A stretch of DNA of 64,000 nucleotides from Brachionus koreanus (taxonomy: Eukaryota > Rotifera > Eurotatoria > Ploima > Brachionidae). This document shows, piece after piece, positions 45,430 through 60,400 of the stretch (position 1 is its first letter; each line of letters begins with the position of its first letter). The DNA lies in the NCBI GenBank assembly GCA_016987375.1, contig PJRA01000412.1, positions 1,443,796-1,507,795 of the forward strand, written 5' to 3'. Under the pieces are notes generated by a model. It saw nothing but the letters and a program-made list of their open reading frames with translations, had not been told where the DNA came from and did not search any database. The position numbers and the translations under genes are program-made.

Positions 45430-48400
45430 CTATTCAATAAACTCAAGATAGCCTTCAGCACCTGTGAATATAACATCGATCCAAATTCTCATTAATTCAC
45501 TAGACGGCGCTACCAGATAAAAGTTTCTATCAAATGTTTTAACCACAAATGTTGATTTTGCATCCGGACTTTTGATTGTTCGCATGTGATCAACATATAC
45601 TTCGTTAATAGATTGAAAATAAATACTACCACGCAGTTTTGTCTCATGCTTGTCCATGTAATAGCACAACGTTCGCTTGTTACGGTCAAAGACAAACCAT
45701 CGTTTGTTCCATGTCTTGAATTTTTGTCCCATTTTTAGCAAGTAGCCCCGGCATGAATTGTTGTTAATAAAAATTAAAGGCTGTCTGGTGTTTGGGTCTA
45801 TCTGGTTTATGAGATTGTGACCACTATTTTCAACATGTAGTTTGAGGTCAAAATTGTTATCTCTAACCGGCAGATATCTAGTCAAAGGACGCGCCTTCAA
45901 AAAATAAATAATTAACATTAATTTGTTTCTTTTTTGTTTAAATTTTGTTGCTTGATTTTTACTTGAGTGTGTTTTTTGTCCCTTAGTTTTATGCTTTCGT
46001 CGGACATTTTATGTTGTGGACTTTCTTCGTTCAAAATTCTTCGTTCATGTTGCTTATTTTTTTCTTCATCGATCAAAAATATTTCTCCTGATTGATACTA
46101 AAATAAAAAAAATGAATCAGCTCAGCTGAATTTTTAATTTTATGAAAAAGTAAAAAAAAAAAAAATCATCTTTTTTCATGCATATGCTTGACTTTGATCT
46201 AAAACGAAAAAAAATTTTTTTTTCAATTTTTTTTTAGATTAAACTTAAATTTAAAGAATAAAATTTAAAAAAGAATTAAATTTTTTTTCAGTAATTTTAA
46301 AATCTTACTTGTTCAAAGTAATTTTTTTCGCCTTTGGCGCGATTTAACTCTGCAAATTTAATTGCCAATTTACCATTAATAGGACAGAGTAATTTTTTTT
46401 CCAATTCGTCAATGTACTCGTTCATATCTTGTTCGGGTAGGATGTGATTTGCCGAGTCTATGGGAAATTTGGCGTGATTGACACTGCCAGTTAAACAAGA
46501 AACATTGGCGGCAACTTCGTTCATTAAATTACCAGTCAAAGAATTTTTCGAATGCAAACACTTTGACAAACGCTGATTCTTGTTCATATAAGGAGAAAAG
46601 GTGGAATTTTTGTGTTGATTGCGACTTGTGTTATTCGACTCGCTGATTCCGTTTATGAGCATTGTATTCTCAAGTATGTCTCTGAAAGACTGCGAAAATT
46701 GTTTGGTGTAATTATTTGTATTCGGCTGATATATTTGATGCTGAGTTTGATTAAATTGATTCGTACAGAAATATCTATCTGAAAGATGAAGATTAGTTTG
46801 ATCATATTCATGAATTTTGTAATTTTGATTTATAGAAGGACTTGTTTCGCTGGAATTGGTTGCTGAAGAAAGAGATGCTGACGATGAGGCTGGCGAAGGC
46901 GAATCATTCTCATTTAATTCCAAATTTTCATTTAAACATTTTTCCCTTTTTTCATCTATTTTGTGTAATTTTTTCTCAATAGTTTCCAATTGAGAACGCT
47001 GTTTTTGAAATTGATCGATCAACTTTTTTTTCTCAAGCTCTAAAATCTCAGTCTCTGACTTTAACTTGTTGATCAGCTTTTGCTGTTCTTGGTCTGCGCC
47101 AGTAAGACAATTTTTGTGCTTGAAAGATTCGATCAAAATCTCCTGTTCGTTTATTAGGCGCGATTGAATGTCTTCGAGTTCGGTTTCATATTTGGCCTCC
47201 AGTTCCATCAGCTGGAACTCTAGGTCTTCGTGGGCCCGGCGCGCTTCATCCAAAGCATGCTCCTTCTGTGACTTAATATGCTCCCAGTCGATTCGATTGG
47301 AATCGTGGCCTGCCAGAAGAAAATTGGTGTCCAGCGTAGTGTCCAATATGAGGATTTCATTCTCGATATTTTTGATTGTCATTTGAACTATTCTAATCTC
47401 ATTGCGTATTTGATTCATGTGAATGCCGAATGCTTCCAATTTAAGCTGATGCTCATGGTGCAAGTGTTTGATCTTGTTTTCTTCTGATTGAATGAACTTG
47501 AGCTCATTTGTTTGCTCTACATCGAGTAAAGCTCGTTCCATTTCAAGCTAAAAATAAATTAATATTTTAGAAAAAGAATTTTTAGAAAATGAATTTGTAT
47601 GAATTTTTTTATTTTGGCCAAAAATATATGAAGCTGAGAATAATTTACTCCTTTTGTTCATAGTCAGCTTCCTTTTATCATTTTTTTTTCAAATTACGTA
47701 ACAGAATATTTAATATTAAATTTTTTTAATGAATTCATTTATTCGATAATAGCAGATATGTTTACTTTGATAATTTTTGTTTCATTAATAAACTAGTTTT
47801 ATTTATGAGGAATATTAAATGATTTTTAATGATAGATTTTTCATCTAAATTGGTTCTTGATTACTCTAAAGGAAATGGCTTTTTTCTGCTAAGTTTCAAA
47901 TTTCAAATTCACTAATCCTACTATTTAATATAGCTAATAATGTTTAATTTGAAATAAGAAAAATTAATTTAACACGAATTGAGTTTGGCAATTTTTTTAT
48001 TATTCTCAAATTACCTAATCTTTTAACTAAGAAAAAATATTTTTTTTTTTTAAATATTTTTCTTCTACTAGCATTAAAAATATCAAATTTAAATTAGAAA
48101 TTTTTCAATTGAAGCCCAATTTTTAAAGATCTTGCACTTGAAAATTGAAAAATATCTGTCGAAATATTCAATCAATCTAAACTGGATAAATAATCAAACA
48201 AGCTATTCACAAATTTTGAAAATTTTATTTATAAAAATAATTGTGTTTTATTTGTTTAAAAAATTATTAGAAACTATTTACAAATATTCAAAGGCTTTGT
48301 TTAATATTTGAAATATGGCGAAAATCGATTAAGAAAATTGGTCCTCAATGAATGCATGACTTTGGGGAAAAATAAAGCGGTCCTAGTCAATTTAAAAGAA

Positions 48401-51400
48401 GAATTAAATGCGAACAAAAATATAGGCAAGTTTGTGCTTGTTATTTTGATAAATACTTTGAATAGGAATTTTTTGTTCTTGTAAATACAAGTAAGAAAAA
48501 TATGAAAAGACCCAAGTGTTTGCTGGAATATTAGCCCTATTTTGCTTATGGTTTACGTTTTTTAATCTTGGTTTATAAGCTATTTCTAATTAATTGTAAA
48601 ATATTTAAGCATACAAACAATTTGATAATTTTTTTTCAAATTAGTTGAAACTTTAACATTTTAATTTTTATCCACAAAATTCATTATTTAGACTAAATTG
48701 TTTAATCTTTTAGACAATTTCTATTTCAAAGGATTTAAAACACAAATAATACATGCGATTTGCTATAGGTAAATTGAGCAAACAACTTAGCTTAGAATAA
48801 AACGTCTTAGGCAAAACTTTATCCTTAATCAAACCAAAATTAACTAATCTTTCTGGATTTATGAATAAACCTATCAGGAGCAAATGTTATTTAGCAAATC
48901 GAAAAGATCCCGTATTTTCCTCATGAACCCTTTTCTATTTAAAACACAAGATTAATTTATTGATTTTTATTCTTAAATAATCATCAACAAGTACATGGTA
49001 ATTAGAATTTATGGCCTTAATTTTTAGATTTGCTACAATTGAACTGAATATGGCAGTGTAACTCACCATGATTAATCATCAGCCCGCACAAGTTAAACGA
49101 TAATAGAAAAAAAAAACACTGGTTATATGTTTAGTCGAAATTTAATATCTAAAAAGCCCGATAATAGCTAAGAATTGGTTCGCTTATTAAACTAGCGCCC
49201 ATATTTTCTCTTGTTCGAAATTAATTTGATTTTATCGATTGCTCTTTGTATTTATGTTTTCTAGAAAAAGAGAGAGGCATTTCAGTATTTGGAAATATCA
49301 TATGATTTGAGAAGCAACGATACTAAATTGTTTCAGCTAAATTAAATTAAGCGAGAATTTTCTCATATTCGTGTTTTAAGTAGATTATCATTTAAGTGCC
49401 TAAGAACAAGATTTTTATCTAATTTGGATTCTTTAGGCGAATAGACCACGCGGTAAAAATATTCTCTCACTAATAAGTCTTTTGTGTTTATTTAACAAGA
49501 AAAATTGATTAAATATTTATTGCTGAAAGTTACGAAACAATGGTAAATAATGCTATGAAAGCAGTAGTAGAGTTATTATATTGAAAACCTGTTTATTGAA
49601 TAAATTCTCTTCTTCTTCTTCTTGCGGTATTTCCTGCTTACAAAAATACTAAATAAATAGCTCGTGGTAAAATTTAAAAAATAAAAACAGAAAAAAAATT
49701 TAATTGTTTTTAAGCAAAATTTGAAACAAAAAGAGCTCAAATTAAGAGAGATTTACTCATCGACATATTCAAATTTAATTTTGCTAAGAATTTGAAAGGG
49801 TATTTTTTCTAAACGCTAAGCAATAAATTAAATTTCTTAAGTAATTTTTGACCACCTTTACTTTCAAGTAAGTATTTAGTCTTAGTTTGTTTGCTCAATT
49901 TAAATAAAATATCAAGTACCTTAATTAAAATTGGTTCTCAAATTTATTAGATTATTAAACGTTTATTTTTTAATTTAAAATATTTTTTTGATATTTTTTT
50001 ATTTATACTTTTTTTTATTAATAAATAATTATTAAAAAATTAAATATTGAATAATAAAAAAAAACAAAACTTACGTCTCTAAAGGCGTCGTTTTGTCGCA
50101 TTTCGATATCTTTTATTTTTTGTTTAATCAAATTTAGGCTCGATATCAAATCACATTTTTCTTTGTTCAACTTGTCGACTTGGCTTTTCATTTGATTGCA
50201 TTGTTGATTAGAGCTGGACTGCTGATCTTGGTTCAACTCAATCGAAATCTAAAATAAAAATGTTAAAGATAACAATAAAACTAGTTTGAAACGATAAGAT
50301 CCTCCAGGTCTAGATTATTTTAATTGAAACTTTTCAAATGCAAATGTAAACAAATAAAACAAAAACTAGAAAAATAAAAAATATGGGTCTAATTTAATCG
50401 ATTTTCTATTTGTATTGAAGTGCTCTTGAAGCATTTGAATCAATCAAGCTATTGAAATAAGTAGCCTTAAATGATAAATCAGCGTGTCTAACCGTTTCGA
50501 TAAACAGCTGAATTACTGTGATTGATATTTTAAGCAAAAATGTTTATGTTCATTCTTCTCTATTTTTCTCGCTCTTGATCTCTCATATCTCTCATATGGC
50601 CATTCAAAAATAAACACTAACCAGCACTTCTAATAATTCAAAAAAGCTCTATTTTGATTAAATAGCTTGTTTATATATACATATGATTCAGAAAAATGTT
50701 TTTTTTGTTCTTTATCTATGCATAGTAATTAAATTTGAATAAACATATCCTCGAGGGGCTTCCTAAATTCTTTCTGACCGAATCAATAAAATATCGATTG
50801 AATTCTCTCTTAACAAAAAAATGAACAATTTAACCAAAATATTTCAGAATTAAAATTAATTGAGATAAGATTTTAAAAGCACCTGATTTTAAGAGCTCTT
50901 AAATTTAAACTAATTAAATTTTGGTCTTTGACTAAAAGCCAAATTAGCTTAAGTGCTTGAGTTGAAAAAAGAAAATGAGTTTAAATTAAGAGAATATTTG
51001 ACTTTAATGTTTTCTCTATGTCTGTGTTTTTAATGTCATAAATCAAAGCCCATTTTAAAATGATTATAAATTTATTTAGAATATTAAATCACCATGGTTA
51101 ATTTTGTTGCTGTTAAATAAAGCTATAAGTAAAAATAAAAATTTCAGCTTATTTGGTTGAGATCAAACAGTGATATGTAGTTTTTGGCTTAAAGGCCAGC
51201 AGATCATTAGTTAACGGATCAAAAGAGATTATTTAAAATAGATCCAAGTAAATAGTGTTCGGCCACATACACAAAAACCTTTGCCGATATTTGACAAATA
51301 GAGTTAGCTCAAAAATTAATTTTCCTCTATACCAAAGCTAGTAATCACTTTTTTCGAAAAAATAAATGAAAATGAAAAACTTATTGCCCATTTTATCAGC

Positions 51401-54400
51401 TTGATAAAACTACCGAATTTGAAGTAAATGGAAAAAATTAGACCCTTGATAGCGATAAAATTCAAAACTTTGTTGATTTTTATCTAAAAATAGAGCATGA
51501 AATTTTTGCTCAAAATAGTCGAATAGACTTGGCTCAATTGGGCGTTTGATTCTCAGATAAATCTTGCATAGATAAAAATGATTGAGCTTTGTCTGAAAAT
51601 ACAAGCGTGCTGCAACAGCGCTTGCAAGAAAATTTCCATGATCTAAAACTGTGAATAAACCAAAATAAACAATGTTTTAATTAAAAAATATTTTTCCGAT
51701 AATTTTTCATTTCGGACTTCAAATTAAAACTTGATTTTATGCACCAAATAAAGATCCGGACACGTGCAATCGTATCAATAAATAAATATTAATGATTAAA
51801 GTATTTGGTTCAATTCAATTGTGCTCAATCACTCATTGATTATTAAAGATTTTTAAGTCCAATATTTATTGGGATCTCTTAGTTGTAAATGTTCCTTATC
51901 TAAGATGCTTTATCATTATTAACCTTTAGATTGGCTAGATATATTTCATCAAGAAAATTAATTTAATATTTACGAGCTATTCTAACTCATAAATTAATTT
52001 CAATAATCAATTTTTTTGTTGTTGGTCTAAGTTTGCCAAGAAATTAAATTCGGATATAATTAGGCTACGCTAAAATAATAATTTCCGAATTAGAAAAAAA
52101 ATTATATTTTTTAATTAAGAAATATTTCTTGCTGAAAAATTTGCACAAAATTAATGATTAAAGAAATATTTTATGTTTCGCATTTTTGATTGTTTTATTA
52201 GATTTAATCTAAATTAAAAAATTTTTAAATATCTTAGAAATTTTTTTTGATCAAATTTCAGAAATTGAATTTCTAATGATAGAAAAATTAAACAATATTA
52301 TTTGAATGCCTTAATCATTTTTTTCATTTTATATTTTTTATTAAACAAAATTTAATTAAAAGAATTCAAAATTTCAATTTAAAAATTTTTTAATTAAATT
52401 TTTTAATTTAACCTAGTTTTCGAAATAAAATTTAATTATTTTGTTTTTTGAATAAAATTTAAATTAATATTGCCAACAAATTCTAGACCAAGTAATCAAT
52501 TGATTTATTTTTTTTTCATTTTTTTTATTCTGACTTGATAGCCTAACTTTTTCATAGATTTTGACGCTTAAACTAAAAACATGACAAGGATCCTTTTCAA
52601 AAACATTTTTAGTCTATTAAAAATGGGACAAATTTAATTTTTTAAACAAAATGGTGTTACCTTCTTTAATCAGTTATTCATCAGCTTATTAACTGATGCA
52701 CAAAGATAAGTAATAATTATATTTGTCACGAACAGAAGAAGCTAGACGCTTCGAAATGCTGACAGATATATTTTACACTAAGCTTACATCTTGACTTAAT
52801 TATAACAAGAATTAATGCTAAAAATGCTTACTACTTTTTTCTTAACACTAGAAGCACCAAGCATTTTTTCAGGTTTTTTTAATTCATAGATATTTTATAA
52901 AAAAACTAAAAGAATTTTATAAAATAATATCATTTTTTAAAGAAAATTTTAAAATCTACATAATACAAAAAAGATATATTTATTTGAAAAATCCATTCAA
53001 AAGATATGAGGATTTAAAAATTTTTCAAATGAGTCAAAATGACTCGTTTGGTGCTTCTAGTGTTAAGGCTTTTGACTAGTTCTGTAAGTGCAACTAAGTG
53101 CAACATACATAGTTGCACCAAAATTTAAAGACTGCTAAATCATTTGCATAGTCTCTGCAAAATCCACTAAAGTCAAATTTGTCCAAATTGCTGAGTTTTA
53201 CCAGATTTTTCCTTGTTTTTGACTTTTATAAGAAAAGTTTTATATAATAAAAATTTTTGACATTTTCTTCTGTTCTATTGTACTAAATTTCATGAAACCT
53301 GAATTTTTTTAGTTTTGAAAATTTTAATTTTTCTTTAAATTAGAACTGTTTTCTACAATAATGAAAATATTTTTATTTTTAACCTCTTAAAAAATAAGTA
53401 AAAATTTTTATAAAGCAATTTAAATTTAACATTTTGATGTATATAAGTATAATTTCAAAAAAAAACAAGCCACAGAAAGATTCTAAGTCAAAATCCTTCA
53501 AAATTCATTCTACAAAAAGTTAAAGAAATTATTACTAGGTAAAATAACAATCTGTATTTAGATATTCATTTGTCTTTAACAGTCAAAGGATTGGTGTCGA
53601 ATTTACACACTTTTTTGATTCTCTATATCTTTTGTATTGTAAATTAGATTTCGAAATTCAAATTTCTAATAACAGATTAAGAGAGTTTTAGGTGGATATG
53701 ATTAATTTTTTATGATTTTAAAGATATATGGAAATAAAGTAATTGTACTACTAAATTTAGTAAATTTCAAAAAAAAAATTTATTATAAATATTTCCTTTT
53801 TTAATTAATCAAAATTAACTAAAATATAATAAAACACTTTTCTATGCTCGACAAGCAGTGAATAGGAAAAAAAATAATAATGAAACATTTAGATAACAAA
53901 ATGTGTTTCTATAATTATTTTTTAAATCTAACAAATTAAAAAATAATAAAAAATTTGATTTTTTGTAATCACTTTTTATCAAGATATTTTATCATGGTTA
54001 ATTTTAATTAAAAAAAAAAACAATTATTTTTTATTTTTACAATCCTTTAAGCTAAAAATGTTTGATCTATGAAAGACTTATCAAAATTTTTAAAAAATGC
54101 CAAGTCTTGAATTAATAATAATACAATTTAACTTTTAAAATGAATTTAAGTAGCAATAACTACCATTTGAATTAAAATACACTTTTTTTTCAAATTAAAT
54201 AGTAAAATACTTAAAAATTTTAAATTTCTAGAAAATATTGTGCATTTCATAAAATTATTTCTTCTCAATTTGATAGTTAGCTGAACGAAAAAAAATTTTT
54301 TGCAATTGAAATTTATAAAAAATCTAATCAAAAAATGAAAAAAAATAATTTAGAAAAATAAACTACCTCTTTAGTAGGACTTGTTGGATTAGACAGATTA

Positions 54401-57400
54401 ATATTTGAATTTGTTTGAATATTTTTTTTGCTGGTATTTAGAACTGTGTTCAGAGAAGGAAGTTGGGATATGCAGACTGTTGAATTTTGGCTGCAATTCA
54501 AATTGGTCGTTGGGGATTTTTGATTAGGATCAGTTGGAGAAGCTTGCTTAGTTTGTTCCTGCTTTTGAAACTCGATACAAATATCCAGAATTTCCTGTAA
54601 ACGCTTTTTTTCCATTTCGGCCAATTCCTGTTCGATTTCTCTTTCACGCTTGGCCTTCTGATAGCTATCCTTCAAAAAGTACTGGCTCTCGGATGAAAAA
54701 TTACTGCTCGACGACTGCTCATCAGCCAAACTATTCGAATCATCGGATTTTGTTTCGACTTTACTGCTAGTTGATTCAAGTGAATCGGACGGCGACATTC
54801 GATTACTACACACGTCCGTTTCTAAATTAATGTTTTTAATCGAGTCACTCATTGACGAGTCTTTGTGTTCGCTGGTCGACGAACTTGACGTCGAGCACAG
54901 CAAATCGTTCTGCTCTTTAGCAACCACTGTTATTTTGTTCGAACTATTTGTGCAACTCAATTGAGCCGAATTTTCTTCATTTATAATCAAAGGTTCTAAG
55001 CGAATACTTGAGCTAATTGACGAACAAGACTCAGTTGAACTCGAATTGTCTGTTTTTTTCTTAAGATTTTTCTCAAACTCGTCTTGACTGTTTAAAATGA
55101 CTAAATTATGCTGATCGTTGTATAAGTTAACATCGTATATGAAATAAGCACATGTATTTGAGCTTTGTTCTTGATTGTTTTGTTGACAAGTGGGAGAGAT
55201 TGGCGCTGAACGGCATTTGATCAAGTCCCCACTGTCCGAGTCGCTCAGCTCCGAGCTAAAGCTGTCGAAGTCTTCTTCGACAAAGTCGTTTAGCTCATCA
55301 GCCGAGTCTCCCTCATAGATTACATTATCGTCATAGTCGTCAGACAGATTATCATTGTCATTAGTCTGACTCATGTCGTCATCAATAAAATTAAGATTTT
55401 GCTCTATGTTAAAGTGTTTTTTTCCACTGTCTTGTTTCGACTCTATTCTCAGGCACTTTTTGTTAGATGCCGATTTTTTTGATTTTTTTTTCGAGTGCAG
55501 CTCTTTTTCGCAGCCAAAGCTTTTGCTGCGCGCTTCCCTCAATTTAAGAAATTCTTTTTTATCCGAGTTTTGTCTAAGCATTTCGTCTTTATTCTGCTGA
55601 ATTGAGCACGTAGATACGTCCGACGACGAGCTCGATGATTCGTCTGGTTTTATACCACGAGACAATAACTCGAATTTGTTCAATTTGGAAAGAAAGTTTT
55701 TGCAAGGCGACCTACGTTCTAGAGTTTTGCGTGCCGAATTTTCCCACTCTTTATCACCGATTATCTCTTAAATAGAGAAAAATTTAATTGCTTAAAAAAT
55801 TGAGCCAAAATTAGTTCAAAAGAAAATTGGTCTTGTCGAAAAACGCTCCCAGGGTGATCAGACTCAATCTAGTAGAAAATAATGGCCATGCTCGATTTAA
55901 AGCGTACCTTGGCCGTAAATAAGGCTAAGTGTATTTCGTGATACTAAATGTGAGCTTATCTAAAAGCAAACAAAGCTCATCTAGACTGAGCATGGATTTG
56001 GAACGCACATGCACAAAATACTCATCACACACACACAAACAGACACATACACAAGATATTTATTTTAATTAAATGTATAAAAAAAACACGATTTTTTAAT
56101 TAAGTTTTAGTACGGTAATCGATTTTTATCAAAAAATCGATTTTTTCTTATACTTGATTGATTCTAGCTGTTTCATTATAATATTTCTATTGACCTATAA
56201 GTAAATATTCTTTAGAATGTTTCCGTTTTTTGCCGAGGTCACAACGTCAACATGCATCTTGTCGAGCCGTTATTTTATTTAGAAAAATATTTGACCGGAA
56301 TTATGCCAATCAATTTCTTGATTAAATAAACTTTTATAGAAAATAATATTTATAATTTTAGACAACAACGACGAAAAAAAAAAAAAAAGATAATTAACTA
56401 TTTTATTTATTTGACCAAAAAAAAAAGCTACGCCAAAAATTAGACAAAAATATATCCTTAATTATTTTTGGGGAAAAAAAAAATAATCAATTTGGCAAAT
56501 ATATTTTAATTGTAAAGCTGAAAAAAAAATATTTACCAAAATTAAAATGTGTTTATTTGATTTAAAATGAAAAAATAATAGTAATCTATCGGAATATAAT
56601 TAATTAATTTAGAATTTGAAAATAACACAGTAAAATTTGTGCACATGTTTTGCTTTTTTTTTATTGATATCAACATAATTTTACCTTTTAAATAAATACA
56701 ATAACTTAGAGGAAACGGAAACAGGACAATTTGCTGTTTAAGCAGATCAGGAATCAATACTAGAATGGATGTGAGTTTGAAAGAAAACCCAAAAAATGAA
56801 ACGAGCAAAGTGAATTAAGAATTGGATAGAAGATAATCTACTAAAAAGCAGTAAATTTTTTTTAAAGGTTTTAAAAATAAAAAAGTTTTTAAAATAAATT
56901 TTTTTTTTTTCATTAAAAAAATAATTTTGGAGCGTTTGTCAGAATGACTAACTCCTTCGTTTAAACCCAATTGTTACTTAAAATTGATATATATGAAAGA
57001 ATCTTATATGAACAATTAGTCATGTATGTAATCTGGTAAAGTCATTAATAGGTGTCTCAAATCTTTTGATTGTGTTTGCTTGACAAACTGGCCTGACTTT
57101 GCCGCTAGCCAAAATTAAACAAAAATTTAAACCCTCAATTATTTTTCGATTCAGAAGAGAATTTTAAATAAGAAAAACAATTAGAGTAATCGACCTAAAT
57201 AATTTAATTTAAAAAAATGCACAATCATTTAATTTAATCTTTAAAATAATTAAATTTTAAAATTTTTTCACCTATTGAAAATATTAGTTTTAATTTAAAA
57301 AAAAATATTGGAAATGGACAATAAAGGCCATTTGTTAATACTTAAAAATTAAGCAAGATGATCAAAAATTTAAAGATTTTTTTAAAATAGAACTGAATCT

Positions 57401-60400
57401 TTTTTTTTGTTATTATTTCCATCATATATAATGGAAATCCTTAAACTTTTTGATCATCTTGCTTAGTTTTTAATTATTAACAAATGACCTTTATTGTCCA
57501 TTTCCAATATAAGCTTAAAGAAAAAGAGAAGATTTTCAGCTTAGAAAATAAATACTAAAGAAACCCGAAAGGATTGTATTGTATTGCTTAAAGAATACTA
57601 TTAGATAATTTAACTAATTACTCTTAATGCATGCTTAATTTTGCGAATAAACTTAGTATTTATATAAATTTGTAGAGGTTTGAAAACTGATAAGTATTTA
57701 TAAAAATACTAATCAATCGAAGGTTATTACCAGCAATCATGAAAGGTATTTCCTGGAGTTAGAAAAAAACTGAGGTAAGATAAAAGACCTCTAAGCAATG
57801 AAATTGAAAATACAAAATTATATTCTGATATTTAATATGAAAACAAGTTAGAAGCAAAATCAATTAAAGGGTTTAAATCGAATTGTTTCGAAGAACGAGG
57901 GTAATACTTGAAGAAAACATTAATGTAAAAAAAGATAATAGTAGGTGCCTTAAGAAATATGTAATTGTAATTTTTAAAGCTAATCTTAAATATTTCTTAT
58001 TTTTCATTGTGCTACCAGCACTTATCGCTTGCTAAAACAAGGATAATTTTCATTTGCAGCATATTTATTGGCAAATTTTAGCTTATCATGTTTCTATGTG
58101 AAATATTATCGATTTATAAATAATGAATGAATTAAAATTGGTAGAATCAATTAAATGATTATTATCCATCAAGTATATCTGCGTATCTAGAACTAAATTA
58201 CTTAAAAGAACTTGGATTTATTTGGTAACAAAATTTAGCTTTGTTTTTGGACTTGAAGAAGAAGCTTAAAAATAAGATTGCTTCTGATTAAAAGCTTGTC
58301 AATCCTAAATATCCGACATATGTTGTAATTTTATTTAATTTCCAATTAAATTTTTATCAAAAATAATTTATTTTGATATATAAATACTAAAAAAGGCATC
58401 CGTTTTACAAAATTATTTTTTTTTAAAATTTATTTGAACATTTTGATTTTGTTTTATCACGAAATTCTATTTTGACTTGAAATTTAAATTAGCTTTTTAA
58501 TTGTATTTGGCCAAATTGAAACAAGACAGATAGTATTTTTTAAATTTCTTAGTAAGCAGAATAATTTGACTTATTTATAAAAAAATAGTTCAGTGATGCG
58601 ATTTGGTCGAAATTTTTCTCTTAGTTAAAAAAATGTAAACTAAAGCAAGAATCCATCGCCATCAATTAAAAAAAAATGAATGCCATCGAATTTTTTTAAA
58701 TGAAAATTAGAGGCTATTTTTTTCTAGAAAAAATACTATAAAAAATTTTAAAAAATGAAAAAAGATTTTTCGTTACAAAGAATTTATGTTTTTTGCTAAA
58801 AATGAACTTAGTCGAGTGTCAGCTCGCAAAGATATTTTTCTCCTCGTATTTTTCAAGTGAATTTTTTTCTAATTAAAGAAAAATAGGAATACAATTAAAA
58901 AAAGCAAAACTCACTAAATTACATAAAATATTTTCTTATTTTTATTTAAAAGAAATTTCTCGGTAAATATTGCATTCAAATTCTATTATTATTTTCAAAT
59001 AAATAAATCTATTTATAGTCAAATATTTATTCTAATTTTAATCCAATTGAAATATATGCGATCATTAGTTTTCTTAAACATTACCTTAAAGAATATTAAA
59101 CCTAATCTTGACTGGATTATTAGACTTTGCCAAATCAGTTTTATTTTTAGTCAACTTAAAGGATATCATAAGTTTTGTTTTATGTAATTAAAATTTTTGT
59201 AGATAAATAAAACTAAGACAAAATTGCCACCAAAAACTTTGGGACTATTTTCTGTACCTCAAACAAGGTCAAATAAATGATCATGAGACTTGTTTTTGAA
59301 AATATTTCAAATTAAATGACCTAGAATTTTGAAGCATAACCCAAAATAATTATTGATCTATGATGATAGTTGTGTGAAAAAATATTAACTATTAAGACAT
59401 AAATATATTTGATAGCAAAAAACTGCCTTTTTTTCATTAAAAAAAAGTGCCAATAAAAGCAATAAAAAAAAATATTAATCATTTTGATGAAGTTTGCCTT
59501 TTAGAATAAGTCATAAAAATAACATAAAATCAAAAACCTAATCAAATAGCTATTCAGAAGGTTTCTGATATAAGAATTGTACAGTGATGCTCAATTTAAT
59601 GAAATAAATCATCTAAATGGCATAAGTGCTATTCTCAACTAAAGAGTTTAGTAAGCATCTCACTTTTTAGATTTAATTCAAAATGACTTTGATTACAAAG
59701 AATTCAGAAAAGGAATTTTTTTTATAAAATAAATCGGCTAACTGAAAAAAAAACTGAGAGTATAGAGATGAGTTAATATTTTCCAATTCCTTTTTTTTTA
59801 AGAGTCGTAGATAAGCTTGTTTTGTTTATCTACAAAGGTGCCTATTTACTTATCAAGAGAAAAAAATAACAAAATTTGCTTTTGCTATTTGAATGAATTT
59901 TAAATTGTCCATAACTAAAATTTAAATTTTTATCTTAATCTTCATATCATATGCAAAAAATTTTTGAAATTTAGTTTACTTAAAGCAAGTGAGATAAAAA
60001 AAAATTGGTCATTAGAATTAATGTCAAACGAAGTTTCTTTGAATTTTTAATGTCAATTCAGATATTAAAATTGTAATTATAGCAAAATTTTGAACATATT
60101 TTTTTCTTCTAATCATGGTGTGTCTGAAAGTTTGAAAACAATGCTAATGATGCTAATGATTACTTTCAATAATAAGACTGTGACATAACACAAATAAAAT
60201 TATAAAAATTTAATCTTATTCAAACAGATGAGATTATAAAAAATCATAAATCTCTTGTGTATTATGTTTACTTTGAATGCATATAAACTTTTGGTCAATT
60301 GAAAAAGCTATAAAGAGTTTAAAAAAATATTTTTTTTCAATAAATTTAGCTAAATCCGCTTTTAGCTATAAAAAAAATACTCGACTATTATTTTAACTTG

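Larger units (their letters stand above)
50249..54366. other. PHLDB intron (4.1 kb) with repeats
   Basis: Contains the TTAA-flanked MITE (52842-53066), the dispersed repeat (52822-53312) and an exon-like open stretch at 51410-51648. The rest is AT-rich; 50490-50640 and 51160-51330 are less AT-rich without ORFs. Confidence 0.5.

Noticed and set aside
47168..47487. Plus-strand ORFs of 69-72 codons
   Set aside because: Antisense to the PHLDB coiled-coil exon.
55373..55600. Plus-strand ORF of 75 codons
   Set aside because: Antisense to the Ser-rich PHLDB exon.
56542..56808. Minus-strand ORF of 88 codons in the PHLDB intron
   Set aside because: Phe/Ile/Leu/Lys-rich translation of AT noise, with no splice signals or motif.
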